Of a DNA stretch of 64,000 nt, positions 43,853-52,855 are shown one piece after another (the first letter of the stretch is position 1; the number at the start of each line of letters is the position of its first letter). The stretch covers positions 186,001-250,000 of the forward strand of contig NZ_JAUDRH010000013.1 in NCBI RefSeq assembly GCF_030381805.1, read 5' to 3'. Origin of the DNA: Chlorogloeopsis sp. ULAP01. Lineage in GTDB: Bacteria > Cyanobacteriota > Cyanobacteriia > Cyanobacteriales > Nostocaceae. The notes below the pieces were generated by a model that worked only from the letters and a program-made list of their open reading frames with translations, was not told where the DNA came from and made no database searches. The translations under genes and the position numbers were made by a program.

Positions 43853-44947
43853 GTGAATATTTCCAGATTTCAGTCCAAAGCTGCTTTGTTTTGCTTTCAA
43901 GTAGTACAGATTGCATCACTTTTATCCCTGACAATGATTGGGAATGGTGAGGCTCTTGCACAAGGACGCTTCAAAGTTGTAGGAAACAAGATTTTAGATC
44001 CCTCAAACAACGAATTTGTTGCAAAAGGAGTAAATATAAACGGCCCTAATGCCGTATGGCCACACGACATGTCACGAGATGTTGATAAGATAGGAAATTC
44101 CTGTTGGAATTTCAACTTAGTGAGAGTTAACAGCTGGCTGTTCTCGGCGGGAGTACGTCAGTATACAAGCAATAATGATATTGACAAGATTGTGCGGACA
44201 TTTACAAGCCGCAAGATTGTAGTCATGTTTGAGGCACACGACAGAACTGGAGGCTTCTACGAAGGAAGCGATCTGACAAAACTGGTAGATTGGTATAGAA
44301 CTCTCGCGAAGAAATACAGAAATAATCCTTATGTGTGGTTCGATGTGATGAACGAGCCAGGAACGCATAAATATGATGCGACAGCTCGCAACAAATGGCT
44401 CGCTGTACACCAGGCAGTAATCAAAGCAATTCGCGATGATGCGCAAGCGGATAACCTGATTATTGTTGAGGGAACAGCTTGGGGGCAAGACGCTGGTAAT
44501 TGGAATTCATCTTCCGTGCCGACAGGAAATAGTGCGATTCTCAGTGACTATGCAAGTATCCTCAATTTTGGTGGTAAGAGTTACAAAAACATAGTCTTTA
44601 GTATCCATGTCTATGACCAGTGGACTTTTGGGGATGCTAGGTTTGCAGACTATGTGGATCGTGTCTTAGCTCTCAACATACCGCTTTTAGTAGGTGAGTT
44701 CGGCGTTAAAAACGGAAATATGGACGTTACCCCTGCAATGTATTCCATGTACAACGTTGTAAAACCTCGAAAAGTAGGACGCGTGGTTTGGCACTGGTAT
44801 CATGGAGGTGCAAACAACACACTTACAAACCATCTAACAACAGCGCCAAATGGATCGACAGGGGCAGCTATTGACAGCTGTACCGATCCTTCTAATCTTA
44901 CAAATCTTGGCAGGGAAGTTTGGAATGACAATCATAGTCAGGATTAA
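43853..44947 (+). CDS. Secreted glycoside hydrolase family 5 (endoglucanase/mannanase-like)
   Basis: 364 residues. A signal peptide (to about 37, ...EALAQ) precedes a GH5 barrel: FVAKGVNINGPN, NLVRVNSW, FDVMNEPGTH with acid/base Glu168, IVEGTAWGQDAGNWN, FSIHVYD, and IPLLVGEFGVKNG with nucleophile Glu282. VWHWYHGG closes the barrel. It cleaves a beta-1,4-glucan or mannan outside the cell; which one is unknown. The start is GTG 43853, 9 nt after GGAGG (43839-43843). There is no HIP1 site in or around it, suggesting recent acquisition. Confidence 0.87.
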   Translation: MNISRFQSKAALFCFQVVQIASLLSLTMIGNGEALAQGRFKVVGNKILDPSNNEFVAKGVNINGPNAVWPHDMSRDVDKIGNSCWNFNLVRVNSWLFSAGVRQYTSNNDIDKIVRTFTSRKIVVMFEAHDRTGGFYEGSDLTKLVDWYRTLAKKYRNNPYVWFDVMNEPGTHKYDATARNKWLAVHQAVIKAIRDDAQADNLIIVEGTAWGQDAGNWNSSSVPTGNSAILSDYASILNFGGKSYKNIVFSIHVYDQWTFGDARFADYVDRVLALNIPLLVGEFGVKNGNMDVTPAMYSMYNVVKPRKVGRVVWHWYHGGANNTLTNHLTTAPNGSTGAAIDSCTDPSNLTNLGREVWNDNHSQD

Positions 44948-44999
44948 GCTTAGTTGATAAACAACTCTGAGCTTACTAGGTGACAAGATTGAGATTGAG

Positions 45000-45035
45000 A
45001 GTGGTTAGTTGTTTTTCTACAAACTACTAACCACT
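45000..45035. terminator. Inverted repeat downstream of GH5, possible terminator
   Basis: AGTGGTTAGT (45000-45009) and ACTAACCACT (45026-45035) pair perfectly over 10 bp, with TTTTT in the loop. It lies between the convergent GH5 and speE genes. No T tract follows the stem, so it may act as a transcript-end structure rather than a canonical terminator. Confidence 0.45.
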
Positions 45036-45062
45036 AAACTACCTTTGTGAATTAGAAATAAA

Positions 45063-46004
45063 TTATTTGACCGAGCCTTGTCCAAAAAATTTTGGTGGTT
45101 CAGCAAGGGTATAAACTTGAGTTTCTTGGGCGATCGCTTTTCGCAGATGTAGAGGCAGATTCAGCATACCCAGAAGTGCTACTCCGTCTAACATCCGGCA
45201 TCCACCGCTTGTATTTTCCTCTAAAAGCCGATCTATTTTTTCTGGATCGGGTCGAGTGCTAATTTCCTGCTCTGAAGCCAGGACAAAACCCCAAGCTCTG
45301 CCATAGGTACAGGTAGGGCTGCTGTAAGATTGTACATTAGGGAAGACCGTGTTCAAAGTATTCGCTAACCGGGCATGAAGAATTAATTCTCCTGGTGAGA
45401 CTGGGCCTGCTTGAACTACAAAAAAACCTTGTGGTGCTAACACTCGACGCGCTTTCTCGAAGTATTCTTTAGTAAACAGTTGAAATGATGGCCCTGACTC
45501 AATGGGATCGGAAAGGTCAGAGATAATTACATCCCATGTTTCATCAGTGGTATCCAGAAAGTTGAGTGCATCTGCTATTACTAGATCCAGACGTGGATCG
45601 TCAAAGGCATTTTGATGCATTTCGCTTAGGTGTTGCTTGCAGGCTTCCACCACTTCGCCATCAATATCAATCATTACAACTTTTTCCACTGTCTGCCATC
45701 GCAATACTTCCCTAGCTGTGGCTCCTTCACCACCACCAAGAATCAGTACCTTTCGCGGTGCGCCATGAAAAATCATACCAGGGTGAACTAATGGTTCATG
45801 GTACAAAAACTCATCACCAGTACAAGATTGCCATTTACCATCCAGAACCAGTGCTTTGCCGTAGGTTCCAGTTTCCACAATGTACATTTCCTGATATGCG
45901 GTTTTCTTATAAGCGAGTACCTCTGTCACTCCATGAGCATAAATATCCCAAGGAGTGATATACTCGTTCATCCAGAAATCTGCACCTACATCGCTACCTG
46001 GCAT
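45063..46004 (-). CDS. speE: Spermidine (polyamine aminopropyl) synthase
   Basis: 313 residues. It transfers the aminopropyl group of decarboxylated SAM to putrescine or a longer diamine. Motifs: YQEMYIVETGTYGKALVLDGKWQSCTGDEFLYHEPLVHPG, the SAM site VLILGGGEGATAREVLRW, MIDIDGEVVEACKQHL, DALNFL, and the catalytic IISDLSDPIESGPSFQLF. TYGRAWGF appears at the end of the fold. The C-terminal ~50 residues extend past E. coli SpeE, so thermospermine synthesis is possible. speD lies upstream on the same strand, with a hairpin terminator in the gap, so they may be transcribed separately. Confidence 0.9.
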   Translation of the reverse strand: MPGSDVGADFWMNEYITPWDIYAHGVTEVLAYKKTAYQEMYIVETGTYGKALVLDGKWQSCTGDEFLYHEPLVHPGMIFHGAPRKVLILGGGEGATAREVLRWQTVEKVVMIDIDGEVVEACKQHLSEMHQNAFDDPRLDLVIADALNFLDTTDETWDVIISDLSDPIESGPSFQLFTKEYFEKARRVLAPQGFFVVQAGPVSPGELILHARLANTLNTVFPNVQSYSSPTCTYGRAWGFVLASEQEISTRPDPEKIDRLLEENTSGGCRMLDGVALLGMLNLPLHLRKAIAQETQVYTLAEPPKFFGQGSVK

Positions 46005-46126
46005 AAATTTACTCTCTCTACTTCACTCAAAAATTGCCAAATGTTATGTTTTGTCGGTGATTTTTTTAATGTCAGACCCAGTTATTATTATCCCCATCCT
46101 AGAGTTGCAAAAGAAAGTCCACAAAT

Positions 46127-46168
46127 AAAAATCTGCCTCGATCTGCTTGCAGTCAAGGCAGCAGTTTT
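46127..46168. terminator. Bidirectional terminator between speD and speE
   Basis: CTGCCTCGA (46133-46141) pairs with TCAAGGCAG (46153-46161) over 9 bp with one wobble. An inner CTGCTTGCAG adds a second pairing option. A run of A precedes it and T residues follow, giving T tracts on both strands. It should end the speD transcript 70-110 bp after its stop. Confidence 0.75.
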
Positions 46169-46237
46169 TATAGTCCATTCCTAAATCTAGGCTGGCAATC
46201 TGTAGGTAGTTTTAACCCCATTCAGGAGCCAACAAAA

Positions 46238-46687
46238 TCATGTATTCACCAGTAAAGCTTCTTCCAACTGTTTGATAGTTGGTTGAATAGTTGGTGAAAA
46301 TTTACCTCTAGGAAGCGTCATGAGTACATGCTTGCTAGCTTGAAAAGCTTTTACAAGGTATTCGCAAGCTTTCTCCGGTTTTGTATGTTGCCCGCAGGTA
46401 AATATATCCACTGCTATGTAGCCTGTTTCTGGCCAAGTATGAATCGAGATATGAGACTCAGCTAACAGTGCCAGTGCGGTTACTCCATAGGGTTCAAATT
46501 GGTACGATATCTCTTTGAGTAGAGTAGACTTTGCGATTTTAGCGGCTGTTTGTAAAGCCTCTCTGATGAACCCAATATCATTGAGTAAACTTGTTGGACA
46601 GTTATACAGTTCTAGAATGCAGTGTCTGCCAACCGGAACCGAAGATAACTCTTCGGGAGGGTAAGATTGCTTTTCCAATTCTTTCAC
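46238..46687 (-). CDS. speD: S-adenosylmethionine decarboxylase proenzyme
   Basis: 149 residues, the short class used by many bacteria and archaea. The self-cleavage motif LAESHISIHTWPE is intact. Cleavage before Ser78 makes the pyruvoyl group that decarboxylates SAM, giving the aminopropyl donor used by SpeE. GYIAVDIFTCGQHTKPEKA follows with the catalytic cysteine. The N-terminus (about 20 residues) is longer than the minimal enzyme. The supply of putrescine (agmatine pathway) is not encoded in this window. Confidence 0.94.
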   Translation of the reverse strand: MKELEKQSYPPEELSSVPVGRHCILELYNCPTSLLNDIGFIREALQTAAKIAKSTLLKEISYQFEPYGVTALALLAESHISIHTWPETGYIAVDIFTCGQHTKPEKACEYLVKAFQASKHVLMTLPRGKFSPTIQPTIKQLEEALLVNT

Positions 46688-46905
46688 CTTTACATCAACT
46701 AGATAAAAATCAACCCCCAGAAAAAATGGGCTACTTCTTTAAATTTGAAGTGCGCCACGAGACTTTGGAATTTTTATGCATTTATGCACAGAACTACAAT
46801 TATCACACAAATAAAGCAATTTTAATGAGTGTGATTTATAAAGAATTGGTTTTAATTCTTTCACCAAGTTTGCTGGTTATCTTTAGAATTCTTCTTGTCG
46901 GCACT

Positions 46906-49203
46906 CTATGGGCTATTTTGTGGTGTAGAAGTTGGTTCGGGTGTTGGTGTGTTTGTCTGACTAGATGTGGGTGTAGGTTCAGGTGTGGGTGTAGATGTTG
47001 GCTGTGAAGTTACCGTCGGCGATGGAGTTGGGGTAGGATTTACCACTTTCAGGCTCAGTTTGTATTCTAGTGGCACCGATGCTCGTGACACTAAAACAAA
47101 TTCATAAAATCCGCTTTCTGGCAGTTTCTCTGATAAAGAGCGTTTTTGAGAATCTTCTAGCAGCTGGTATTGACCGCTAGGAGAATAAATTGACCATAAA
47201 ATTTTAGAATTGGCTGCTAGCTTCACTTCCATCAACTGATTTTGGCTAAGTTCGGCGATAAAAACTTTGCCAGCCGCGCCTTTAAGAGTGCCACTGACTG
47301 TTTTAGTATTAGTACCAGAATTAAAGACAATTTTTTGAAATGCACTTTTAGCAAGAATGGCATTGAGTTTGTCTGCAACAAAAGCGTGCCAAACTTGTCC
47401 GATGGGTTGCTCAATAAAATCCTTGCCTTCTTTTGCTGGAAAATGCTCAAAGAAAGCCGCATCTCCTAAATCATATAAGGCACGGCTGGACACGTTGAGT
47501 TTGTTGACGTCCACTTTCCAGCGATCGCGATCGGCTCCACTATAAGTGCCTAATCTTTGCCGTGCTTCGGAACTGAGTAGAGTTAACGTTTGTAGAACTT
47601 GGGCTGCTGTATTGTCCCATTGTTTTCGCAATTGAGCATCGGCGGGATCATCTTTGAGGCTGCGTTTTTGTAAACTGGGATTTTGCTCCCAAAAGATTTG
47701 ATTTACCAAGCTGACATAAAAGTTTTCATCAACACCCAAGCGTTGACGGCGCTCTTGTAATTTTTGTTTGCGCGATCGCTCTTGGGGTGAATATTTCACT
47801 AGGGGATCGATGGGTTGCTTGGCTGGGCTAAAAGTGGGCGTTGGTTGCGGTGTAGTACCGTTACCATCATCGGGATTGGATGATATCAAATTACTTACTC
47901 CCCAATAGCTAACGCCAGAAGCACAAGCAAAGAATAACAGCACAAGGATGATTTTTCCTGGTGTCCACCACGATTTGGAGGAGGGAGGAAGAGAGGGAGA
48001 GGAGCCAGTGCGGTGGTGAGCCAGCACTGCGGGAGGGTTTCCCTTTTCAGGTGACTGGCGTAGACACGTAGACGGACGTAGTCCGGCTTCTCGCAGAGTA
48101 GTGGCTTCTGAAAGTAAGGGTTTCCCGACTTGGGCAGACTGGCGTTGGGAAAGTGGGAGAGGAGCCATCTGCGTGGGCGGGTTTCCCTCCGCAGGCGACT
48201 GACGTGGGGAGAGTGGGAGAGTTGGAGCAATAGGAGGTGGGGTGAGTGCTTGCAAAACTTGACGGGCGCTTTGGTAACGTTCCATTGGAGATGGAGAGAG
48301 CATTTTATCTAACACTGCCCCAAAAGCAGGACTCAGACTAATTTCTCGTCGCCACTGCCAAGTTAAGGTTTTATTGTCAATTAGTTCTGATGGTTGTTTG
48401 CCTGTGAGCAAGACTAATACTGTTGCCCCCAAAGCATACAAATCGCTGTGAGGCTCTACCAATCCTCTTTGCATCTGTTCTGGGGGAGCGTAGCCCAACT
48501 TACCTAGTAAGGTTGGTGGTGGCGTTGTCGCATTTACACCAGGTTGGTAATACTGGGAAGCAACAGTTGCCGCTACTTGTTTGACACCACCAAAATCAAT
48601 TAGCACTGGCATATCCCCCTCAGCGATTTGGGGGGGTTTACGAAGCATCAAGTTATCTGGAGAAATATCGCGGTGAATTACTCCTAAAGAATGGATGTAT
48701 TCTAATACAGGTAAGATTTGCTGTAAAAGTTGGCGTACCTCTGCTTCTGTAAACCGCAAACCCTGTTTGAGACGAGCATCTAATAAATAACGATAAGTTT
48801 GCCCTTCTACGTAATCCTGTACCAAAAATAAGTATTCTTTACTATCTAAACTACTGCGGAATAATTCACGAAAGCGGGGAATTTGGGGATGTTGTAGTTT
48901 GTAGAGAACAGTTGCTTCTCGCTCAAATAATTCTTCGGCTTTTTGTAAGACGTAGGCAGTTTGAACTTGGGGAGAAAATTCTTTTAAAACACACAACTCT
49001 CGGAAGCGATTGACATCTTCGGCTAAATAGGTGCGTCCAAATCCCCCTTGACCGAGTTGACGTACAATCAAATAGCGATCGCCTAAAATTCGTCCCGGTT
49101 GAATCCCATGACTTACAGCCGTATCTAACCTCTCGCCGCAATGAAGACAAAAGCGACTACCAGACGGATTTTCGTGTCCTTGGGAGCAATAAACAGAATT
49201 CAT
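46906..49203 (-). CDS. Membrane-anchored Zn-ribbon serine/threonine kinase with PPC-like domain
   Basis: 765 residues. An N-terminal zinc ribbon (C6, H10, C19, C22) precedes a Pkn2-type kinase (about 40-310): LGQGGFGRTYLAED, VLKEF, HRDISPDN, LIDFGGVKQ and YAPPEQ. The usual Lys of HRDLKPEN is Ser here, as is common in this cyanobacterial class. Next come a Pro/Ser linker largely made of repeat-derived sequence, a transmembrane helix (ILVLLFFACASGVSYWG), a helical domain and a PPC-like beta domain (GTLKGAAGKVFIAEL), ending in a Pro/Thr-rich tail. The kinase should face the cytoplasm and the PPC-like part the periplasm. Its paralogue is directly upstream. Confidence 0.9.
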   Translation of the reverse strand: MNSVYCSQGHENPSGSRFCLHCGERLDTAVSHGIQPGRILGDRYLIVRQLGQGGFGRTYLAEDVNRFRELCVLKEFSPQVQTAYVLQKAEELFEREATVLYKLQHPQIPRFRELFRSSLDSKEYLFLVQDYVEGQTYRYLLDARLKQGLRFTEAEVRQLLQQILPVLEYIHSLGVIHRDISPDNLMLRKPPQIAEGDMPVLIDFGGVKQVAATVASQYYQPGVNATTPPPTLLGKLGYAPPEQMQRGLVEPHSDLYALGATVLVLLTGKQPSELIDNKTLTWQWRREISLSPAFGAVLDKMLSPSPMERYQSARQVLQALTPPPIAPTLPLSPRQSPAEGNPPTQMAPLPLSQRQSAQVGKPLLSEATTLREAGLRPSTCLRQSPEKGNPPAVLAHHRTGSSPSLPPSSKSWWTPGKIILVLLFFACASGVSYWGVSNLISSNPDDGNGTTPQPTPTFSPAKQPIDPLVKYSPQERSRKQKLQERRQRLGVDENFYVSLVNQIFWEQNPSLQKRSLKDDPADAQLRKQWDNTAAQVLQTLTLLSSEARQRLGTYSGADRDRWKVDVNKLNVSSRALYDLGDAAFFEHFPAKEGKDFIEQPIGQVWHAFVADKLNAILAKSAFQKIVFNSGTNTKTVSGTLKGAAGKVFIAELSQNQLMEVKLAANSKILWSIYSPSGQYQLLEDSQKRSLSEKLPESGFYEFVLVSRASVPLEYKLSLKVVNPTPTPSPTVTSQPTSTPTPEPTPTSSQTNTPTPEPTSTPQNSP
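48034..48187. repeat. GGGTTTCCC repeat family inserted in frame in a kinase gene
   Basis: Three copies of GGGTTTCCC (48034-48042, 48117-48125, 48179-48187) lie 83 and 62 bp apart, with GACTGGCG or GACTGACG segments between. This is the type of interspersed repeat usually found in cyanobacterial spacers. Here it is translated without stops as the Pro/Ser/Gln-rich linker between kinase and membrane helix. Confidence 0.7.
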
Positions 49204-49290
49204 AGTGAATTAGTATATAGTCAATAAATTATTGTTAATGGCTAATTGCTAATTGCTATTAACCATTAGCCATTAACCATTAACCATTCT

Positions 49291-51009
49291 CTAATTAGCA
49301 GATTCTAGTTTACTAACTTGATCTGCTGCGATCGCATACCAAATTTGACCAAAAGTCTTGGAATCTGGTTTCTGGTTGCCACGCCGTTGTCCCGGAAATA
49401 ATCGGTCAAATTTTCGATTTGTTTGTGTATTGAGTTGTTCAATTGTATAGTTCCCAAATTCTCCGGTTTGCGCTCGTCTTCTCCAAATTTCGTAATCTCT
49501 GTTGCTATAGCTGCCTAATTTTCGACGTACTGCCGTACTGAGGTTAGCTTGTTCTATTTTGTTCAATAATTCTTCAGCAGTACTGAACCATTCTTTGCGT
49601 AAAGCTTCATCATCAGAATTAGAACTGAGAGAGCGCCCACCTAGTTCGGGATGTTTAGTATAAAAAGTATTATCTACCGTTTGAATAAAAAACCCTTCTG
49701 GAATTTGGAGTTGTTGACGGCGACTGAAAATTTGACTGATGCGGTTTCCTTCTTGAGAATTTGATGGCTGAGTGGGGGAATTGGAATCACCTGGTAGTTT
49801 TGGTAGTTCTGGTAATTTTGGTAATGAGATGCTGGGAATACTGATGGATGAAACGCCCCTAATCACAGCATTAACTAACGCCCAAGAGCCGACAAAAGTC
49901 AGGGCAGCTACACTTGTTGCTACCAAACTGATTGCAAAAGGACGCATCCAGGCGGGTAAAGGAACCTTTTGAGCGATCGCTTTTGTTTGGTTATGGAATC
50001 TACTGGTAATTGCTCGGACATGCTTTCGCCCAGGTGCAACTACCATCGTCTGAATTTTGCTGATTTGAGGATTGAGAGTTTTAACAGGAACTTGATACTG
50101 TAAATCTTTTAGAACTTGATCTGCTGTTTGATAGCGATCGCTTGGTTTATAAGCGAGCATCTTTTTTAAAACGGCTTCTAGATTAGGGCTAGTTTTGATT
50201 TCTTTGCCCCAACGCCAAGTTCCCTGATAAGAGTCGTAGAGTTGTTGTGGTTCCTTACCCGTCAGCAAAACAAGCGTTGTGACTGCCAAAGAGTACAAAT
50301 CGCTATTGGGAAAAGCTTTACCCTGTCGTAATTGCTCCTCTGGTGCGTAACCTTTTTTTCCTAAGAGAGTGCGGATTCCACCCAATTGAGTAAACCAAAA
50401 ACCCGCAGAAGCAGGTAATTGTTTCACACCACCAAAATCAATCAACACTGGCAAATGATCAGAATATCGCAAAATTAAATTATCAGGAGAGATATCGCGG
50501 TGAACTACATTTTGAGAGTGGATATAAGACAAAACAGGTAAAAGTTTTTGTAGGAGTGCGATCGCTTCTTGTTCGCTAAAACTTTTTCCTTGAGCAAGAC
50601 GTTGTTCTATTAACTCAAGGTAGTTATCACCCTCCACATAGTCTTGCACCAAAAAGAAAAAATCCTTACTGCCAATTTGTGCTTGTAGAGAAGCATGAAA
50701 GCGAGGAATCTGTGGATGCTTGAGTTTTTTCAGTACACTTGCTTCTCGCTCAAACAGCTCTTTCGCCTTTTTTAAATCCTGCTGTTCTTCGACTTGAGGA
50801 GCAAATTCCTTCAGCACACACTTTTGATGAGACTGCTTAGTATCCTCCGCTAAATAAGTCCGTCCAAAGCCTCCTTGCCCTAATAGCTTAATAATCCGAT
50901 AACGATTAGCAATCATCTCATCTTGATGAATGGGCAAAGGTTCACCACACTGGGTGCAAAAGCGGTGACTTCCAGGATTGGTGTGTCTTTTACTACAGTA
51001 GACCTGCAT
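49291..51009 (-). CDS. Membrane-anchored Zn-ribbon serine/threonine kinase (paralogue)
   Basis: 572 residues with the same plan as the kinase 87 bp downstream: zinc ribbon (C5, H9, C18, C21), kinase (LLGQGGFGRTYLAED, VLKEF, HRDISPDNLIL, LIDFGGVKQ, YAPEEQ), a basic linker, a transmembrane helix (PFAISLVATSVAALTFVGSWALV) and an exported helical domain (IPEGFFIQTVDNTFYTKHPELGGRSL) that matches the equivalent helical domain of its neighbour. It lacks the PPC-like domain and Pro/Thr tail. The pair likely arose by tandem duplication. Substrates are unknown. Confidence 0.9.
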   Translation of the reverse strand: MQVYCSKRHTNPGSHRFCTQCGEPLPIHQDEMIANRYRIIKLLGQGGFGRTYLAEDTKQSHQKCVLKEFAPQVEEQQDLKKAKELFEREASVLKKLKHPQIPRFHASLQAQIGSKDFFFLVQDYVEGDNYLELIEQRLAQGKSFSEQEAIALLQKLLPVLSYIHSQNVVHRDISPDNLILRYSDHLPVLIDFGGVKQLPASAGFWFTQLGGIRTLLGKKGYAPEEQLRQGKAFPNSDLYSLAVTTLVLLTGKEPQQLYDSYQGTWRWGKEIKTSPNLEAVLKKMLAYKPSDRYQTADQVLKDLQYQVPVKTLNPQISKIQTMVVAPGRKHVRAITSRFHNQTKAIAQKVPLPAWMRPFAISLVATSVAALTFVGSWALVNAVIRGVSSISIPSISLPKLPELPKLPGDSNSPTQPSNSQEGNRISQIFSRRQQLQIPEGFFIQTVDNTFYTKHPELGGRSLSSNSDDEALRKEWFSTAEELLNKIEQANLSTAVRRKLGSYSNRDYEIWRRRAQTGEFGNYTIEQLNTQTNRKFDRLFPGQRRGNQKPDSKTFGQIWYAIAADQVSKLESAN

Positions 51010-51198
51010 GGTGCTGAAGGAATGATAAAGGATTTTTATAATTAGCTACAACAAAGGAAGATGTAATTACAGAAATTCACTTGGTTATTTGGTAAGGGAA
51101 GTAGGGGAAACTAAATATTAGGGACTAGGGACGCTTGAAGAGGACAGGAGGACAAGGAGAGGGGGAGACAAGGGGATTAATAAACCTAACCACTGTAT

Positions 51199-51258
51199 GG
51201 GCGGGTTTACAAGATAAATTGTCGGTTCCAGCCGAAAGATCATCAGCAAAACCCGCCC
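51199..51258. repeat. MITE-like inverted repeat
   Basis: GGGCGGGTTT (51199-51208) and AAACCCGCCC (51249-51258) are perfect 10-bp inverted repeats around 40 nt, followed by CTAC. No coding capacity. The polypurine and ACTAACCACTA-type low-complexity runs around it (51120-51290) make this spacer repeat-rich. Confidence 0.65.
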
Positions 51259-51346
51259 CTACTAACTACTAACCACTAACCACTAAATAATCCCCGATCC
51301 CCAATCACCAACCCTCAGTAATCTATTTTTACAATTACATAGTGTT

Positions 51347-52855
51347 ATGAATACTGAATCACAAAGACAGCGAGCAGTAAGCGCATATACAGCTTTTTTA
51401 AACACCCCCTTAGATACGCTACTACAACAGCATCTTCACACCAAAGCCGAATCGGCAGTTTTGTCTTTATTTCATGATGTAGTTACTAGTGTACCTGCAT
51501 ACAAAAATTTCGTGGCAGAGCATGCGATTAATCCTGACTTGATCCAAACGATTGAGGATTTTCAAACACTGCCGCTAATTACTAAAGAAAATTATTTACT
51601 GCGTCATCCGCTTGCGAACCTGTGTCGCTACGGACAATTAGAAAAGTGTGACATGATTGCGGTTTCCTCTGGCTCAACGGGTAAACCGACATTTTGGCCC
51701 CGTTTTTTTACAGATGAACTGCAAATTGCCACACGCTTTGAGCAGATATTTTACGACAGTTTTGCTGCTGATAGTAGACGGACTCTGGCTGTAATTTGTT
51801 TCACCTTAGGAACTTGGGTAGGGGGAATCTTTACTACAAATTGCTGCCGCTATCTTGCCAGCAAGGGTTATCCCATTACCGTCATCACCCCAGGTAATAA
51901 TAAAGAAGAAATTTTACGTGTGGTACAGGAACTCGGTACAGCTTTTGATCAAGTTGTTCTGTTGGGATACCCACCATTCCTCAAAGATGTAATTGACACA
52001 GGCATAGCTCGTGGTATGGAATGGCAACGGTATCAAATAAAATTAGTGATGGCAGGAGAAGTCTTTAGCGAAGAATGGCGAACTCTTGTGGGTGAAAGAG
52101 TTGGTTTTCAACACCCCTGCTTTGATTGTGCATCACTCTACGGCACAGCAGATGCTGGTGTATTGGGAAATGAAACTCCCCTAAGTATTTGCATTCGTCG
52201 TTTTTTAGCAGCACATCCAGATGCAGCACGTACTTTATTTGGGGAATCTCGTTTACCAACTCTCGTACAGTACGATCCGATGAGTCGCTTTTTTGAAGTC
52301 AAAGAAGGCGCATTGCTATTTTCTGGAGATAACGGTATTCCTCTAGTGCGCTATAACATTTTAGATAGCGGCGGGATAATTCCTTACGATGCCATGGTGC
52401 AATTTTTAGCGAAGCATGATTTCGATCCAGTAACAGAATTACAAACTCATCGTGGCAGAGGTGTTCGTCAGTTACCTTTTGTGTATGTTTTTGGACGTTC
52501 TAACTTTACAGTCTCTTACTTTGGTGCCAACATTTATCCAGAAAATATTAGCGTGGGATTAGAACAGCCGGAAATTAGAGATTGGGTAACAGGTAAGTTT
52601 GTCATGCAGGTAAAAGAGGATGGAGACAAAAACAAATTTTTATCTATAGTTGTAGAATTAGCACCAGGTGAGGAAGGTAGCGAAGAAAAAAGACAAGTTT
52701 TAGTATCCTCGATTTTGAGCCAACTCTTACGCCTCAATAGCGAATTTGCTAACTACGTTCCTTCTGAATATCAAATGCCACAAGTTTCATTAGCCCCAAC
52801 GGGCGAGCCAGAGTATTTTCCTGTAGGGGTGAAGCATCGTTATACACGTCGGTAA
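51347..52855 (+). CDS. Phenylacetate-CoA-ligase-like (PaaK-type) adenylating enzyme
   Basis: 502 residues of the ANL superfamily. Motifs: DFQTLPLITKENY (PaaK N-terminal), the phosphate loop AVSSGSTGKPTFWPRF, GYPPFLKDVIDTG, VMAGEVFSEEWR, and the adenylate site YGTADAGVLGNETP. A C-terminal domain with NFTVSYFGANIYPENI follows. It should activate a carboxylic acid as an acyl-AMP and pass it to a thiol. The substrate is unknown and no thioesterase or carrier protein is close. Motifs are complete, so it is probably active. Confidence 0.85.
   Translation: MNTESQRQRAVSAYTAFLNTPLDTLLQQHLHTKAESAVLSLFHDVVTSVPAYKNFVAEHAINPDLIQTIEDFQTLPLITKENYLLRHPLANLCRYGQLEKCDMIAVSSGSTGKPTFWPRFFTDELQIATRFEQIFYDSFAADSRRTLAVICFTLGTWVGGIFTTNCCRYLASKGYPITVITPGNNKEEILRVVQELGTAFDQVVLLGYPPFLKDVIDTGIARGMEWQRYQIKLVMAGEVFSEEWRTLVGERVGFQHPCFDCASLYGTADAGVLGNETPLSICIRRFLAAHPDAARTLFGESRLPTLVQYDPMSRFFEVKEGALLFSGDNGIPLVRYNILDSGGIIPYDAMVQFLAKHDFDPVTELQTHRGRGVRQLPFVYVFGRSNFTVSYFGANIYPENISVGLEQPEIRDWVTGKFVMQVKEDGDKNKFLSIVVELAPGEEGSEEKRQVLVSSILSQLLRLNSEFANYVPSEYQMPQVSLAPTGEPEYFPVGVKHRYTRR

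Noticed and set aside
46591..47007. 138-codon plus-strand frame with a Cys-rich end
   Set aside because: Overlaps speD and the kinase tail on the other strand; its Cys-rich end is the reverse reading of the Pro/Thr repeat.
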